Of a DNA stretch of 64,000 bases, positions 28,906-37,947 are shown piece after piece (within the stretch, counting starts at the first letter, position 1; every line of letters starts with the position of its first letter). The notes beneath the pieces were generated by a model. The model searched no databases and had not been told where the DNA came from. It saw only the letters and a program-made list of their open reading frames with translations. The stretch spans positions 2,851,001-2,915,000 of the forward strand of contig NZ_CP069370.1 of NCBI RefSeq assembly GCF_019623905.1, in the 5' to 3' direction. The translations under genes were made by a program, and so were the position numbers. Source of the DNA: Neotabrizicola shimadae. Its GTDB lineage: Bacteria; Pseudomonadota; Alphaproteobacteria; Rhodobacterales; Rhodobacteraceae.

Positions 28906-29619
28906 ATGACCGAGGTTCCCCCATCCCGCTGGCGCCCGTGGCTGCGCCGCCTGCCCTTCCTTGTGATCCTACTGGTGGCGGTGGCGGGCGGCCTTCTGCT
29001 GCGCGACCGGCTGGACCTGGAGACGCTGGCGCAGCACCAGGCCGAGTTGATCGCCTTTCGCGACGCGCATTACCTGGCGACGGTGGCGGGGTTCATGGTG
29101 GTCTATGTGGCGATGGTGGCCTTCAGCCTGCCGGGCGCCACGGTGGCCACGCTGACAGGCGGATATCTGTTCGGCCTGTTTCCCGGCGTGGTCTACAATG
29201 TGCTGGCCGCTGGCAGCGGGGCGGTCCTTCTGTTCCTGGCAGCCCGCATGGGGTTCGGCGCCGAAACGGCGGCGCGGATCGAACGGGCGGGCGGGCGGTC
29301 CGCTTCGGTGCTGGCGGCGCTGCGGCGCAACCAGTGGCCGGCGCTGTTCCTGATGCGGCTGGCGCCGGTCGTGCCCTTCTTCCTGGCGAACCTGCTTCCC
29401 GCCTTTGCCGGCGTGGGGCTTGGCCCCTTTGCCGTGACAACCTATCTGGGCATCCTGCCGGGCGCCCTGATCCTGACCTCGATCGGGGCCGGCCTGGGCG
29501 AGGTGCTGGCAACGGGCGGCCTGCCCGATCTTTCGGTGCTGGGGGAGCCCCGGTTCCTGCTGGCCCTTACGGCGCTTTGCCTGTTGGCGGCGTTGCCGCT
29601 GTTCCTGCGCCGCCGCTAG
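28906..29619 (+). CDS. TVP38/TMEM64 family (DedA-like) membrane protein
   Basis: 237 residues with five to six membrane helices. It has the VTT/SNARE-associated motif region FSLPGATVATLTGGYLFGLFPG and a later helix pair with MRLAPVVPFFLANLLPAFAGVG. The family may move lipids across the inner membrane, but function here is unknown. ATG at 28906 is 8 nt after GGAG and is preferred to 28900, which is too close to it. Confidence 0.85.
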   Translation: MTEVPPSRWRPWLRRLPFLVILLVAVAGGLLLRDRLDLETLAQHQAELIAFRDAHYLATVAGFMVVYVAMVAFSLPGATVATLTGGYLFGLFPGVVYNVLAAGSGAVLLFLAARMGFGAETAARIERAGGRSASVLAALRRNQWPALFLMRLAPVVPFFLANLLPAFAGVGLGPFAVTTYLGILPGALILTSIGAGLGEVLATGGLPDLSVLGEPRFLLALTALCLLAALPLFLRRR

Positions 29620-29733
29620 ATTCGGCACGCCTCTGCGCGGAAGTCGCGCAGGACGCCGGAAGTGCTGGGTTTTTTGTGCGCGGTTTGCTACGTCCGGCCT
29701 GGGAGCGGCCAGCCAGGGCCGCGGGGGCAAGGC

Positions 29734-31155
29734 GTGCCGCACAGGGGCAGCAAGAACAGATTCTTCAGCACGCTGTCGGGGCGGTTCCTGCTGCTGACGG
29801 TGGCCTTCGTGATGCTGGCCGAAATCCTGATCTTCGTGCCCTCGATGGCGCGCTTTAGGGCGGACTACCTGGTATCGCGACTGGAGAAGTCGCAGATCGC
29901 GGCGCTGTCCGTACTGGCCTCGGACCGGATGATCGCGCCGGAGCTGGAGCGCGAGTTGCTGGCCAATGCCGGTGTCTACAACGTGGTGCTGCGGCGCGAC
30001 GAAGTGCGGCAACTGGTGCTGTCCTCGCCCATTCCCGCCCCCATCGTCGAAACCTATGACCTGCGTACGGCGGGACCCTGGGCGCTGATCCGCGATGCCA
30101 TGGCGGTCATGCTGAACCCCGAACCGCAGGTGATCCGCGTGATCGGCTATCCGGTGCAGCAGGCGGGACAGCTGATCGAGATCACGCTGAACACCGCCGA
30201 GCTGCGGGTGTCGATGCTGGACTATGGCCTGCGCATCCTGGCCCTTTCGGCGTTGATCTCGGTTGTCACCGCCTTCCTTCTGTTCCTGGCGGTTCAACGG
30301 CTTCTGGTGGTGCCGATCCGGCGGGTGGTGCGGTCGATGCAGGCCTATGCCCAAGCGCCCGAGGATGCGCGCCGGGTGATCACGCCCGAGGCGCGGGTGG
30401 TGGAGTTGCGCATCGCGGAAGAGGCGCTGCAATCCATGCAGACCCAGCTGACCAACTCGCTGCGCCAGAAGGAGCGGCTGGCGCAACTGGGCGGGGCGGT
30501 GGCCAAGATCGCGCATGACCTGCGCAACATCCTGACCACGGCGCAGTTGTTCGCCGACCGTATCGAGGGAAGCGCGGACCCAGCCGTTGCGCGGTCGGCG
30601 CCGAAGCTGGTGGCTTCGATCAGCCGGGCGGTGTCGCTGACCGAGGCGACGCTGGCCTTCGGCAAGGCCGAGGAGCCGCCGCCGCAGCTGCGGCTGTTTG
30701 CGCTGCGGCCGCTGGTCGAGGACATCATCGAGGGCGAGGGGCTGGCTGCGGACAGCGGCCTCGTGCAGCCGATCCTGGACATTCCGCCGGGCCTGGTGCT
30801 GCGCGCCGATTCCGAGCAACTGCACCGGGTGCTGTCGAACCTGGTGCGCAATGCAAGGCAGGCCATAGAAGCGACGGGCAAGGCGGGGACCATCGAGGTT
30901 TCGGCGGGCGAGGACGATGCGCAGTGGTGGATCCGGGTGGGCGACACCGGCCCCGGCCTGCCGCCCAAGGCGCGCGAGCACCTGTTTTCGGCGTTCCAGG
31001 GCGGGGTGCGGCGGGGTGGGACCGGCCTGGGCCTGGCCATCGCGGCGGAACTGGTGCGCGGCCACGGCGGCCGGCTGGAGCTGGTGCGAACGGATGAGGA
31101 CGGGTCGGAGTTCATCATCCGCCTGCCGAAACTCGCCGCAGAATCCGACGAGTGA
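29734..31155 (+). CDS. Sensor histidine kinase, orphan
   Basis: About 473 residues. A membrane helix near the N-terminus (FLLLTVAFVMLAEILIFV), a periplasmic loop of about 150 residues, a second helix (ALSALISVVTAFLLFLAV), a HAMP-like linker, an H-box AHDLRNILTT, an N-box NLVRNARQAI, and G-boxes DTGPGLP and GGTGLGLAI. The autophosphorylated histidine is in KIAHDLRN. I chose GTG at 29734; an upstream ATG at 29662 adds 24 unlikely residues. No response regulator is adjacent, so it is an orphan kinase with an unknown signal. Confidence 0.88.
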   Translation: MPHRGSKNRFFSTLSGRFLLLTVAFVMLAEILIFVPSMARFRADYLVSRLEKSQIAALSVLASDRMIAPELERELLANAGVYNVVLRRDEVRQLVLSSPIPAPIVETYDLRTAGPWALIRDAMAVMLNPEPQVIRVIGYPVQQAGQLIEITLNTAELRVSMLDYGLRILALSALISVVTAFLLFLAVQRLLVVPIRRVVRSMQAYAQAPEDARRVITPEARVVELRIAEEALQSMQTQLTNSLRQKERLAQLGGAVAKIAHDLRNILTTAQLFADRIEGSADPAVARSAPKLVASISRAVSLTEATLAFGKAEEPPPQLRLFALRPLVEDIIEGEGLAADSGLVQPILDIPPGLVLRADSEQLHRVLSNLVRNARQAIEATGKAGTIEVSAGEDDAQWWIRVGDTGPGLPPKAREHLFSAFQGGVRRGGTGLGLAIAAELVRGHGGRLELVRTDEDGSEFIIRLPKLAAESDE

Positions 31156-31211
31156 TCGCCGCTTTGGCCCTTGCAAAGCCCGAGCGGGGGGGCTAAACGC
31201 CCCCTCACGAC

Positions 31212-31288
31212 GGACCCGTAGCTCAGCTGGATAGAGCATCAGACTACGAATCTGAGGGTCGGGCGTTCGAATCGCTCCGGGTCCGCCA
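31212..31288 (+). tRNA. tRNA-Arg (anticodon ACG), host of the island attachment site
   Basis: A 77-nt cloverleaf with acceptor stem GGACCCG/CGGGTCC, anticodon loop CTACGAA (anticodon ACG), T-loop GTTCGAATC and encoded CCA. The last 14 bases (31275-31288) recur at 47832-47845, marking integration of a mobile element into the tRNA 3' end without destroying it. Confidence 0.95.
31275..31288 (+). repeat. Left attachment site (attL), tRNA-Arg 3' end
   Basis: CTCCGGGTCCGCCA, the end of the T-arm and acceptor stem plus CCA. It is identical to 47832-47845 in the same orientation. Confidence 0.85.
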
Positions 31289-31511
31289 CCTTCCATTGAA
31301 AAGCAACAGGAAAATGCGCCGGATAGGTTCATACCCATCATTGCACCCATCTTCTATTGTGCGACTGATTGCGCCGAAGTGAGACAACGCTTCGATCAGG
31401 TCTTGAACTGGCTCCCTTTGCTTGTGCTTTAGCAAAACTCACTCATCCGGCTTGGTTTCGCCTTGATGGGTTTGCGGATACACGTGGCGCCGCCCGATCT
31501 ATGGCCCCAGG

Positions 31512-33614
31512 TCAGCCCTTGAGAAAGTCCTCCACGAACTCGGAGACCGGCAAGACGCCGGTGAGCAGGAGGTGGTCCCGCGCGCGGGTGCAGGCGACAT
31601 AAAGAAGATGGCGCTCGGTGTTGTAGACCTCTTCCAGGTCGGCATCGTCCGCCACGGCTTCGATTCGATCCGCCAGGGGAATGATCTCGTCGTCGCAGGC
31701 CATCACGGCGACGCTGCGGAACTCCAGGCCCTTGGCATGATGCATCGTGCTGATGGCAACAGCGCCTGGCTCGACCAAGGCCGATTCTCCCAGCTCGGTT
31801 ACCCGCTGGCCGGCGACCTTGATGGCGGCTCGGACCCGCTTCATCTGCGCCTCGGAGCGGACGAAGATGCCGATCTCTTCCGGCGCGCTTCCCTCATCCA
31901 GGCGGGCCCGAAGCCAGTCCGCTACGGTCTGGGTCTCCTGTCCCTCGTCTTCGCAGGTAATGACCTGCGGTTGCGGGCCGTCGAACATCGACACCGTTCC
32001 GCGCCGACTTTCGGATGTGCCGTCGACGTCCGCCACGGACATCGGCAGGAGACGGTCCGCGTGCTGCCTGATCTGGTGCGAGGTGCGGTAGTTGACCCGC
32101 AAGGTGTAAGACCGGCCCCGGACGTCGAGGCCGAGCGAGCGCCAGGAAAAGGGCTGCTGGAAGATGCGCTGGCCGAGGTCCCCGGCGAGGAAGAGGCCGT
32201 TCTCGCGCCCGCCGGCCAGCGCGGCGAGGAATCGCGCTTCGGCGACGCCGAGGTCCTGGGCCTCGTCCACCACCGCGAAGTCGAAGGGCCGGGCACCACT
32301 CTGCGCCAGGTGGTCTGTCAGGCGGCCGAACACGTCCGCCATCGTCACGACGCCCCGCTCGGCGAGGCCGGCCCGGACGCGCGCCATGATCGCCCAGAGC
32401 GCCTCGCGCTGCTTGCCGCCGATCCGGGTCTTGCGGCCCAGGCGCGAGACATCGCGATAGGCCTCCCAGCTCGTCAACTGCCAGGCGTCCACGACCTCGT
32501 CCCACTCGCCGCGAAGGAACCGCGGTGTGAACCGATGGCCTTCGACCTCGGCCGCGGCCTTTGTGAGGAGCGTGTGGATCAGCGCGGAAGGGGCGATCTG
32601 CGGCTGGCCGAAGCGGTCGGCATGAAGGTCGTATCCGACCGCAGTCATCGCCTTCACCGTGATGCGCGACAGCACCTGGGGCTCGGCCCCGGCCAAGGTT
32701 ACCAGCTTTGGCCGCAGCGCATTGGCCAGCGCCTTTGAGAAGGTGGTCAGAAGGATGTGGGCGCCCGGATTGGCCCGGGCCAAATGGACGGCCCGATGCA
32801 GGGCGACGATCGTCTTGCCGGTGCCGGCCGAGCCTGACACGCGCGCGGGGCCCGAGAAGTTGCGGCTGACAAGGTCGGCCTGGGCGGGGTGCAGGAAGAC
32901 CGCCCACTTGTCCCAGGGGAAGTCCAGCGCCTGCCGCAGGTCTTCCGAATTGGTGAGCAGGCGGAAGCGGCGTTGGGCATCGGGATGGGCGAAGGGATCG
33001 GCCTCGGCCGGAACGGGCTGTGGCGGCTCCGGCCGCTCGCCTACGGCGAGCTTCAGCAGCGCTTCCTGCGCCTCCTGCGGCAGGTGGGCGATGATGTCGA
33101 ACAGGCTGTCCTCGGTGGCCGCGCGGACATCCTCGACCCAGTCCTCGGGCACGCCGAAGGCCATCAGTTCGAACTTCCGCAGGTTATCGAACAGGCGGGG
33201 GGCAGGCCTGGTGGCGGGCGCGACTGGCCCGCTCACCTCCCTGGGCTTGAAGACCGCCACCTCTTCGACCCGTTCGCGCACCTCGACCAGCTGCATGGCG
33301 CCGGTGGTCGGGTGGCGTTCGATCTTGCGGCGTTCGGCCCAGGCATAGGCGTCGTCGTGGTGGTCGACATAGACCAGCAGGATGCCGGCTGCCGTGCGGT
33401 GGACGATGATCCGGATGTCGGCATTCACCCGCACCGACCAGAAGTTGGCGTCGCGAGTGCGGTCCAACTTGTGGAAGGACAGGCCGTTCGAGGTGGGGTC
33501 GAGTTGCAGGTCGAAGGCGGTGGTCTTGGCCGCCTTCTGCTCCTGCGCCGTCAGTCGGCCGAGGCTGTCGGTGAAGGTGTCGGCTATGCGAAACTCCAAG
33601 GAATCACCGCGCAC
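31512..33614 (-). CDS. SF1 (UvrD/Rep-type) helicase with N-terminal RelE/ParE-like domain
   Basis: 700 residues. Residues 1 to about 100 (EFRIADTFTDSLGRLTAQEQ, then WSVRVNADIRIIVHR and LVYVDHHDDAYAWAERRKI) follow the RelE/ParE toxin fold. An about 140-residue linker is followed by a superfamily 1 helicase: Walker A GSAGTGKT at 261-268, DEAQD at 450-454, a NYRTS motif III/IV region and late motifs ISTMHHAKGLEF and VACTRAR. The GTG start overlaps the upstream gene by 11 nt. It is the last gene of the island R-M operon. It may unwind DNA during defence; whether the RelE-like part is a toxin or an interaction domain is unknown. Confidence 0.85.
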   Translation of the reverse strand: MRGDSLEFRIADTFTDSLGRLTAQEQKAAKTTAFDLQLDPTSNGLSFHKLDRTRDANFWSVRVNADIRIIVHRTAAGILLVYVDHHDDAYAWAERRKIERHPTTGAMQLVEVRERVEEVAVFKPREVSGPVAPATRPAPRLFDNLRKFELMAFGVPEDWVEDVRAATEDSLFDIIAHLPQEAQEALLKLAVGERPEPPQPVPAEADPFAHPDAQRRFRLLTNSEDLRQALDFPWDKWAVFLHPAQADLVSRNFSGPARVSGSAGTGKTIVALHRAVHLARANPGAHILLTTFSKALANALRPKLVTLAGAEPQVLSRITVKAMTAVGYDLHADRFGQPQIAPSALIHTLLTKAAAEVEGHRFTPRFLRGEWDEVVDAWQLTSWEAYRDVSRLGRKTRIGGKQREALWAIMARVRAGLAERGVVTMADVFGRLTDHLAQSGARPFDFAVVDEAQDLGVAEARFLAALAGGRENGLFLAGDLGQRIFQQPFSWRSLGLDVRGRSYTLRVNYRTSHQIRQHADRLLPMSVADVDGTSESRRGTVSMFDGPQPQVITCEDEGQETQTVADWLRARLDEGSAPEEIGIFVRSEAQMKRVRAAIKVAGQRVTELGESALVEPGAVAISTMHHAKGLEFRSVAVMACDDEIIPLADRIEAVADDADLEEVYNTERHLLYVACTRARDHLLLTGVLPVSEFVEDFLKG

Positions 33615-34143
33615 GATAGATTAATCTGCCGCTCTCGCCCGGCTTTAGCGCTTCCTCTTTGGTGCGCCACAGGAAGTCAATCTCGACTGAACTGTTCAGC
33701 GCCTTCCCAATTTGCCCGATATAGCGGGCCGCGTAACTGGCCGAGACTCCCTGAAAGGAAAGGTCAATCGATGGAACGTATCGATACCCTTCTTCAGCAC
33801 GCTCTCCGGCCACTATGTTAAGCGGCACCACCCTTGCGACTGCACCAAAGCCTCCCAATCGACCGTGGGCGATCTCCAGACACTGCTCAAGGAAACCGTT
33901 CCATGTGGTGGAGTTTGAAGCAATATCACCGATCTTGCCTGAAATGAATTTCGCATGCACTAGAGAAGGCAAGTCATCAAAAGAGTATTCAGTCGCAGTG
34001 GTTGACGGCTTGCCGACCTGAGGCTTCGTGTAATCTTCCAGGAAATCATCGATCAACTTTGTGATCACATCCTTTATCTCAAAGATCCCGGCAAGCTCAC
34101 GAAGTCTTCTGAGGTCAGATTCTTTCACTTCAACGTATGGCAT
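33604..34143 (-). CDS. Hypothetical protein of the R-M operon
   Basis: 179 residues, not recognised. It begins MPYVEVKESDLRRLRELAGI with a helical N-terminal third. The region around residues 60-160 is beta-rich with YIGQIGKALNSSVEIDFLWR near the end. It is visibly AT-richer than the genes on either side. It sits 21 nt after mod and overlaps the helicase start. The 34143 start is used because GAGAGG lies 9 nt upstream; 34152 is an alternative. A role in the restriction system is implied only by position. Confidence 0.7.
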   Translation of the reverse strand: MPYVEVKESDLRRLRELAGIFEIKDVITKLIDDFLEDYTKPQVGKPSTTATEYSFDDLPSLVHAKFISGKIGDIASNSTTWNGFLEQCLEIAHGRLGGFGAVARVVPLNIVAGERAEEGYRYVPSIDLSFQGVSASYAARYIGQIGKALNSSVEIDFLWRTKEEALKPGESGRLIYRAR

Positions 34144-34164
34144 TGAGAACATCCTCTCGCTAAT

Positions 34165-37065
34165 CTATATCGGAAACACCTTCATCACCTCGTCCCCGAG
34201 GTGGTTGATCACCTTCACCGCGATCCGCCCGGACTTCGGCTTCGGGAACGGGCGCGAGGTGTCGGAATACAGGCTCTCCCAGGCTTCCTCGTCGATTTCG
34301 GCCCTCAGCGTGGTCTTCAGCGCCTTGTAGGGATCGTTGGCGCCGAGGAAATAGGCGTGGCGGACGAAGAACGACTCCTCGTTGTAGTCGGTGTCCAGCA
34401 TCCAAAGGGCGATGCCGTCGGTGCCTTCGCTTTGCACCTCGCCGGTCTGGGGTTTGAACACGTCCACACCGAAGACCTGGACCTGCACCATCCCGTCGCC
34501 CGCATCGGTGATACGGATATCCGGCTCGCCGAAGATCACGAACAGGTTGCCCGCGCCGGTGGTCTTCAGGTCGCCGCCCATGTGCAGGTCGGGGTTCATC
34601 CGGGCCTTCAGCACGCGGATGCGGCCCAACTTGTCGAACTCGGAGCTATGGGCGTCATAGTTGAAGGCGCAGGCGATCAGCACGTCGAAACCGGCGTCGC
34701 CCGCCTCGCGCGCGGCGGCCACAAGGTCGGGGCGGGAGACTGTGCCGAACTCGGGGCCGATGAACACGCCCGCGCGGCGCTGGGTGTCGCCTTCCATGAA
34801 GGTGCCCTCGGCCGCGATCCAGTTGCCGGGCCATCCCTTCAGGCTGGTGAAGGTGATCCTGTCCTCCTTATGCGCCTGCTGCACGCCTGCGGCTTTCAGG
34901 TTTTCCAGGATCATATGGGCGAAGTCGGTGAAGTCGCGCGGGGCCTCGGCGGCCTTGCGCTTGCCTTCGGCGGCCTCGTAGGTGTCGATCAGCTCGTCGT
35001 CCCAGTCGACGGCGAGGGAGCGGTGGGGCGACAGGCTCTCGACGGTAAAGGGGCCTGCGACGCGGACCTTGGAGGTGTCGGCGAAGGGCTTGTCGTAGAG
35101 GTATTCGAACTCGGCCTTGGCAGCGATGCTGGCGTCGATTTCGCGCTGGCGGGCGATCCGGGCCTGCCAGAACTGCGCTAGCAAGCCACGGCTGGTTTCG
35201 CTCCAGCCCTGTGGCGCCTCGCGCGGGACTTCCCATTCCAGCAGCTTCCAGGTTTCCACCTCTTCACCGGACGGCAGCTTTTCTTTCCCGCCTTCGCGGA
35301 ACTCGATCTTCTTGCCCGCGCGTCCGCCGGTTTCCACCTTGAAGGGCGGGGCCGTGCCAAGGAGGGAGTGGTTCAACTCGGCCAGCTTCTGTTCCACGCC
35401 CGGCTGCATCCGGTCCCAGATCACGTCAATTTCGGCATTGTTGGCGATGGATTTCAGCGTGATGTGCGGCACGCGGTCATGGACAAAGCCCTGGCGGATA
35501 CTGCCGTGGGTGGGGGTGGTTTTCGGCGGGGTGCGGGTGATCTCGGCTTCCTTCTGCTGCCCCTCGGGGCTGTCGGCCAGCAGGTAATAGGGATAGCGCG
35601 CGCCCATCAGGCGGGAGCGGGCGAGAGCGATGGCGACGCGGCTGGTGTCGATGGTGATCCAGCGCCGCCCCCATTGTTCGGCGACATAGGCCGTGGTGCC
35701 CGAGCCGCAGGTGGGATCGAGCACCAGATCGCCGGGGTCGGTGGTCATAAGAATGCAGCGTTCGATGATCCGTTCGAGCGTCTGAACAACGTAGACCTTG
35801 TCGGACGCGAAACCTGCAGTGATGGTGTCAGTCCACACGTTCGAGAGTGGAAAAACGCCGAAGTCGTCGATGAACCGCACATATCGCGGCGTGTTTCCAA
35901 CAAGTTCCAGACGCTCCGCTTTGGTTAGACGAGACACACCAAGTTCGCCCGTCTTCCAGTAACCTCGATTGGGTTTGATGGCGCGTCCAACAATGTAGAT
36001 CGGAAAGTCTCCGGGCGGTCTCTGGCTCGCCATGTTGTCGAGTGAAAAGACTTTCAGTTTCGGATCAAGAAGGTCCGGGTTCCGCTTTTCTTCGGGCGTC
36101 ATGGAGCGGCGGCTGCCATCGTCCGATTGCAACCTTGTGTAACCAGCAGAACCATCCCCTCCAACGGACTTTCGGAAGTAGAGCTGGCGATACTTGACGT
36201 TAGATTTCGATTTAGCGGCCCAAATTACATAATCACAAACGCTGGGCAGGTAATCACTTGTTTGGCTGCTGGTTTTGATGAACGGGATGACCGCAACAAC
36301 ATTTTCATCCCCAAACACCTCATCCATCAGCGCCCGCACGCGGTGGACGTTCTCGTCGCCGATCTGCACGAAGATGCTGCCACTCTCGCTCAGCAGATCG
36401 CGCGCCACGGTCAGCCGGTCGCGCAGATAGGTCAGATAGGAATGGATGCCGTCCTTCCAGGTGTCGCGAAAGGCGCGGACCTGTTCGGGTTCGCGCGTCA
36501 CATGGGTCTTGTCGCCATCCTTCACGTCGCGGCTGGTGGTGGACCACTGGAAGTTCGAGTTGAACTTGATGCCATAGGGCGGGTCGAAATAGATGCACTG
36601 CACCTGACCGCGTAAGCCTTCCCGCTCGGCCAGGGACGCCATCACCGACAGGCTGTCGCCCGAGATCATCCGGTTCGACCAGTGCTGGTCGTGCTGGTAG
36701 AACTCGGTCGCGGCCTCGGCATCGGGCAGGCCGTTGAAATCGGCGAACATGTCGAACTGCGGGGCGGGTTTGGCCGCCTTGGCGCGGTTGGCGCTTTCGC
36801 GTTTCAGGTCGTCGATGATGACCTTGGGGTGGACCTTTTCCTGAATGTAGAGGGGCGGGGCCTGAACGATCAGGTCGGACCAGTCCTGCTCATCCTTGCC
36901 GCGCCACACGAGCTGCGGGTCAAGATCGCGGTTGCGGCGTTCGTAGGCGAGCTGGATGGGGGACTTGTCCTGATCACGCATCAGGCTTTCGAACTCCGCC
37001 GTCGGAATGTTCTTGCGCGTGGCGTCGTGGGTGAGGGTTTCGACCTCGATGGGTTTCTTGGCCAA
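34165..37065 (-). CDS. Type III-like site-specific DNA methyltransferase (Mod)
   Basis: 966 residues, a beta-class adenine-N6 methyltransferase. DPPY (motif IV) is at 161-164, before the SAM-binding motif I, DPTCGSGTT at about 450, which is the beta-class order of type III Mod subunits. The region between them (target recognition) is markedly AT-richer than the rest. The C-terminal 400 residues are unusually long and end VKVINHLGDEVMKVFPI. It should methylate and protect host DNA and set the specificity of the Res subunit. It lies 3 nt after the ASCH gene. Confidence 0.92.
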   Translation of the reverse strand: MAKKPIEVETLTHDATRKNIPTAEFESLMRDQDKSPIQLAYERRNRDLDPQLVWRGKDEQDWSDLIVQAPPLYIQEKVHPKVIIDDLKRESANRAKAAKPAPQFDMFADFNGLPDAEAATEFYQHDQHWSNRMISGDSLSVMASLAEREGLRGQVQCIYFDPPYGIKFNSNFQWSTTSRDVKDGDKTHVTREPEQVRAFRDTWKDGIHSYLTYLRDRLTVARDLLSESGSIFVQIGDENVHRVRALMDEVFGDENVVAVIPFIKTSSQTSDYLPSVCDYVIWAAKSKSNVKYRQLYFRKSVGGDGSAGYTRLQSDDGSRRSMTPEEKRNPDLLDPKLKVFSLDNMASQRPPGDFPIYIVGRAIKPNRGYWKTGELGVSRLTKAERLELVGNTPRYVRFIDDFGVFPLSNVWTDTITAGFASDKVYVVQTLERIIERCILMTTDPGDLVLDPTCGSGTTAYVAEQWGRRWITIDTSRVAIALARSRLMGARYPYYLLADSPEGQQKEAEITRTPPKTTPTHGSIRQGFVHDRVPHITLKSIANNAEIDVIWDRMQPGVEQKLAELNHSLLGTAPPFKVETGGRAGKKIEFREGGKEKLPSGEEVETWKLLEWEVPREAPQGWSETSRGLLAQFWQARIARQREIDASIAAKAEFEYLYDKPFADTSKVRVAGPFTVESLSPHRSLAVDWDDELIDTYEAAEGKRKAAEAPRDFTDFAHMILENLKAAGVQQAHKEDRITFTSLKGWPGNWIAAEGTFMEGDTQRRAGVFIGPEFGTVSRPDLVAAAREAGDAGFDVLIACAFNYDAHSSEFDKLGRIRVLKARMNPDLHMGGDLKTTGAGNLFVIFGEPDIRITDAGDGMVQVQVFGVDVFKPQTGEVQSEGTDGIALWMLDTDYNEESFFVRHAYFLGANDPYKALKTTLRAEIDEEAWESLYSDTSRPFPKPKSGRIAVKVINHLGDEVMKVFPI

Positions 37066-37068
37066 GGG

Positions 37069-37899
37069 TCAACCTTTCACAAGCAAGACGCGGTAATGCC
37101 GGGGGGCGACCTGATGCACCTGCACACGGTCACCCGGTTCGGCATCGTGGTTGGCGAAGAACCGCCGGGTCCAGCTGCGGTCGCGGAAGAAGCGGTGCGT
37201 GGGGCAGATGTCGGTTTGGGTGGGCGGCATCCCCGGTGACTCGACCACGGCGAGGGTGGGCGGAGCGGTGTCACGGCCGCCGACGAGGTCTTCCGGGAAG
37301 TGATGCAGGAAGGCGCGCAGGTAGAAGTGGTTGTTCTTCAGGTTGCCCTCGGTCAGCACCGTTTCGCCCAGGAGGGAACCGGGGGCGGCTGGCTGCGGGG
37401 AGGTCACGGGCATGGCGGACACTTTCGGGGGGCGGGACGGAGCCCGAGGGGTGATCGGGCGGGCCGTGGACGGCTGCGGGGCGGGCATGTCGGCGGCGGG
37501 CATGTCAGGTCCGAGTTGCGCCACGATGGCCGCGCTGACCTGCGGGTCGAGCGTGAAAAGGGTGATCGCACCGTTCGGGTGGCGATAGGGCACGGGCCGG
37601 GGAAGGACGCGGAGATCGGCCAGCTTCCAGGGTGTGGTCCACTTCGCAACCTCGCCGCTGCGGATCATCGCCTCGGGGATGCGGTGGTGGTCGAAGGTGG
37701 CGACCATCTCGTCGGGCGAGAGCGGAAAGCCGACATCTGCGAGGCGCGCGATCGAGGACACCACGCCGCTGCCCTTGCGGATGAGGCCGATCCAGCCCCG
37801 GTACGAGGGGCGCTGGCCGCGCATCTCCCATGGCTTCTGGCCGGTCTGGATCAGGTCGATCCAGGGTTCACGGATGACGAGGCCCTTTTCGATTCTCAT
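37069..37899 (-). CDS. ASCH-domain protein with a second C-terminal domain
   Basis: 276 residues. The N-terminal 100 residues (IREPWIDLIQTGQKPWEMRG, then GWIGLIRKGSGVVSSIARL) match the ASCH/PUA-like fold used for RNA or modified-base binding. A Pro-rich linker of about 50 residues leads to a C-terminal domain of about 90 residues (NLKNNHFYLRAFLHHFP...RVQVHQVAPRHYRVLLVKG) that I do not recognise. Its place between the restriction and methylation genes suggests a reader of modified or specific DNA; no activity is proven. Confidence 0.75.
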   Translation of the reverse strand: MRIEKGLVIREPWIDLIQTGQKPWEMRGQRPSYRGWIGLIRKGSGVVSSIARLADVGFPLSPDEMVATFDHHRIPEAMIRSGEVAKWTTPWKLADLRVLPRPVPYRHPNGAITLFTLDPQVSAAIVAQLGPDMPAADMPAPQPSTARPITPRAPSRPPKVSAMPVTSPQPAAPGSLLGETVLTEGNLKNNHFYLRAFLHHFPEDLVGGRDTAPPTLAVVESPGMPPTQTDICPTHRFFRDRSWTRRFFANHDAEPGDRVQVHQVAPRHYRVLLVKG

Positions 37900-37947
37900 G
37901 TCGCCTCAGACTTGTTCACAATGCGCCGGAGTCTCGGATGGCATGAG

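Noticed and set aside
28969..31350. A 793-residue open frame on the minus strand
   Set aside because: Antisense to the TVP38 protein and histidine kinase genes and runs through tRNA-Arg; His/Gln/Arg-rich shadow frame.
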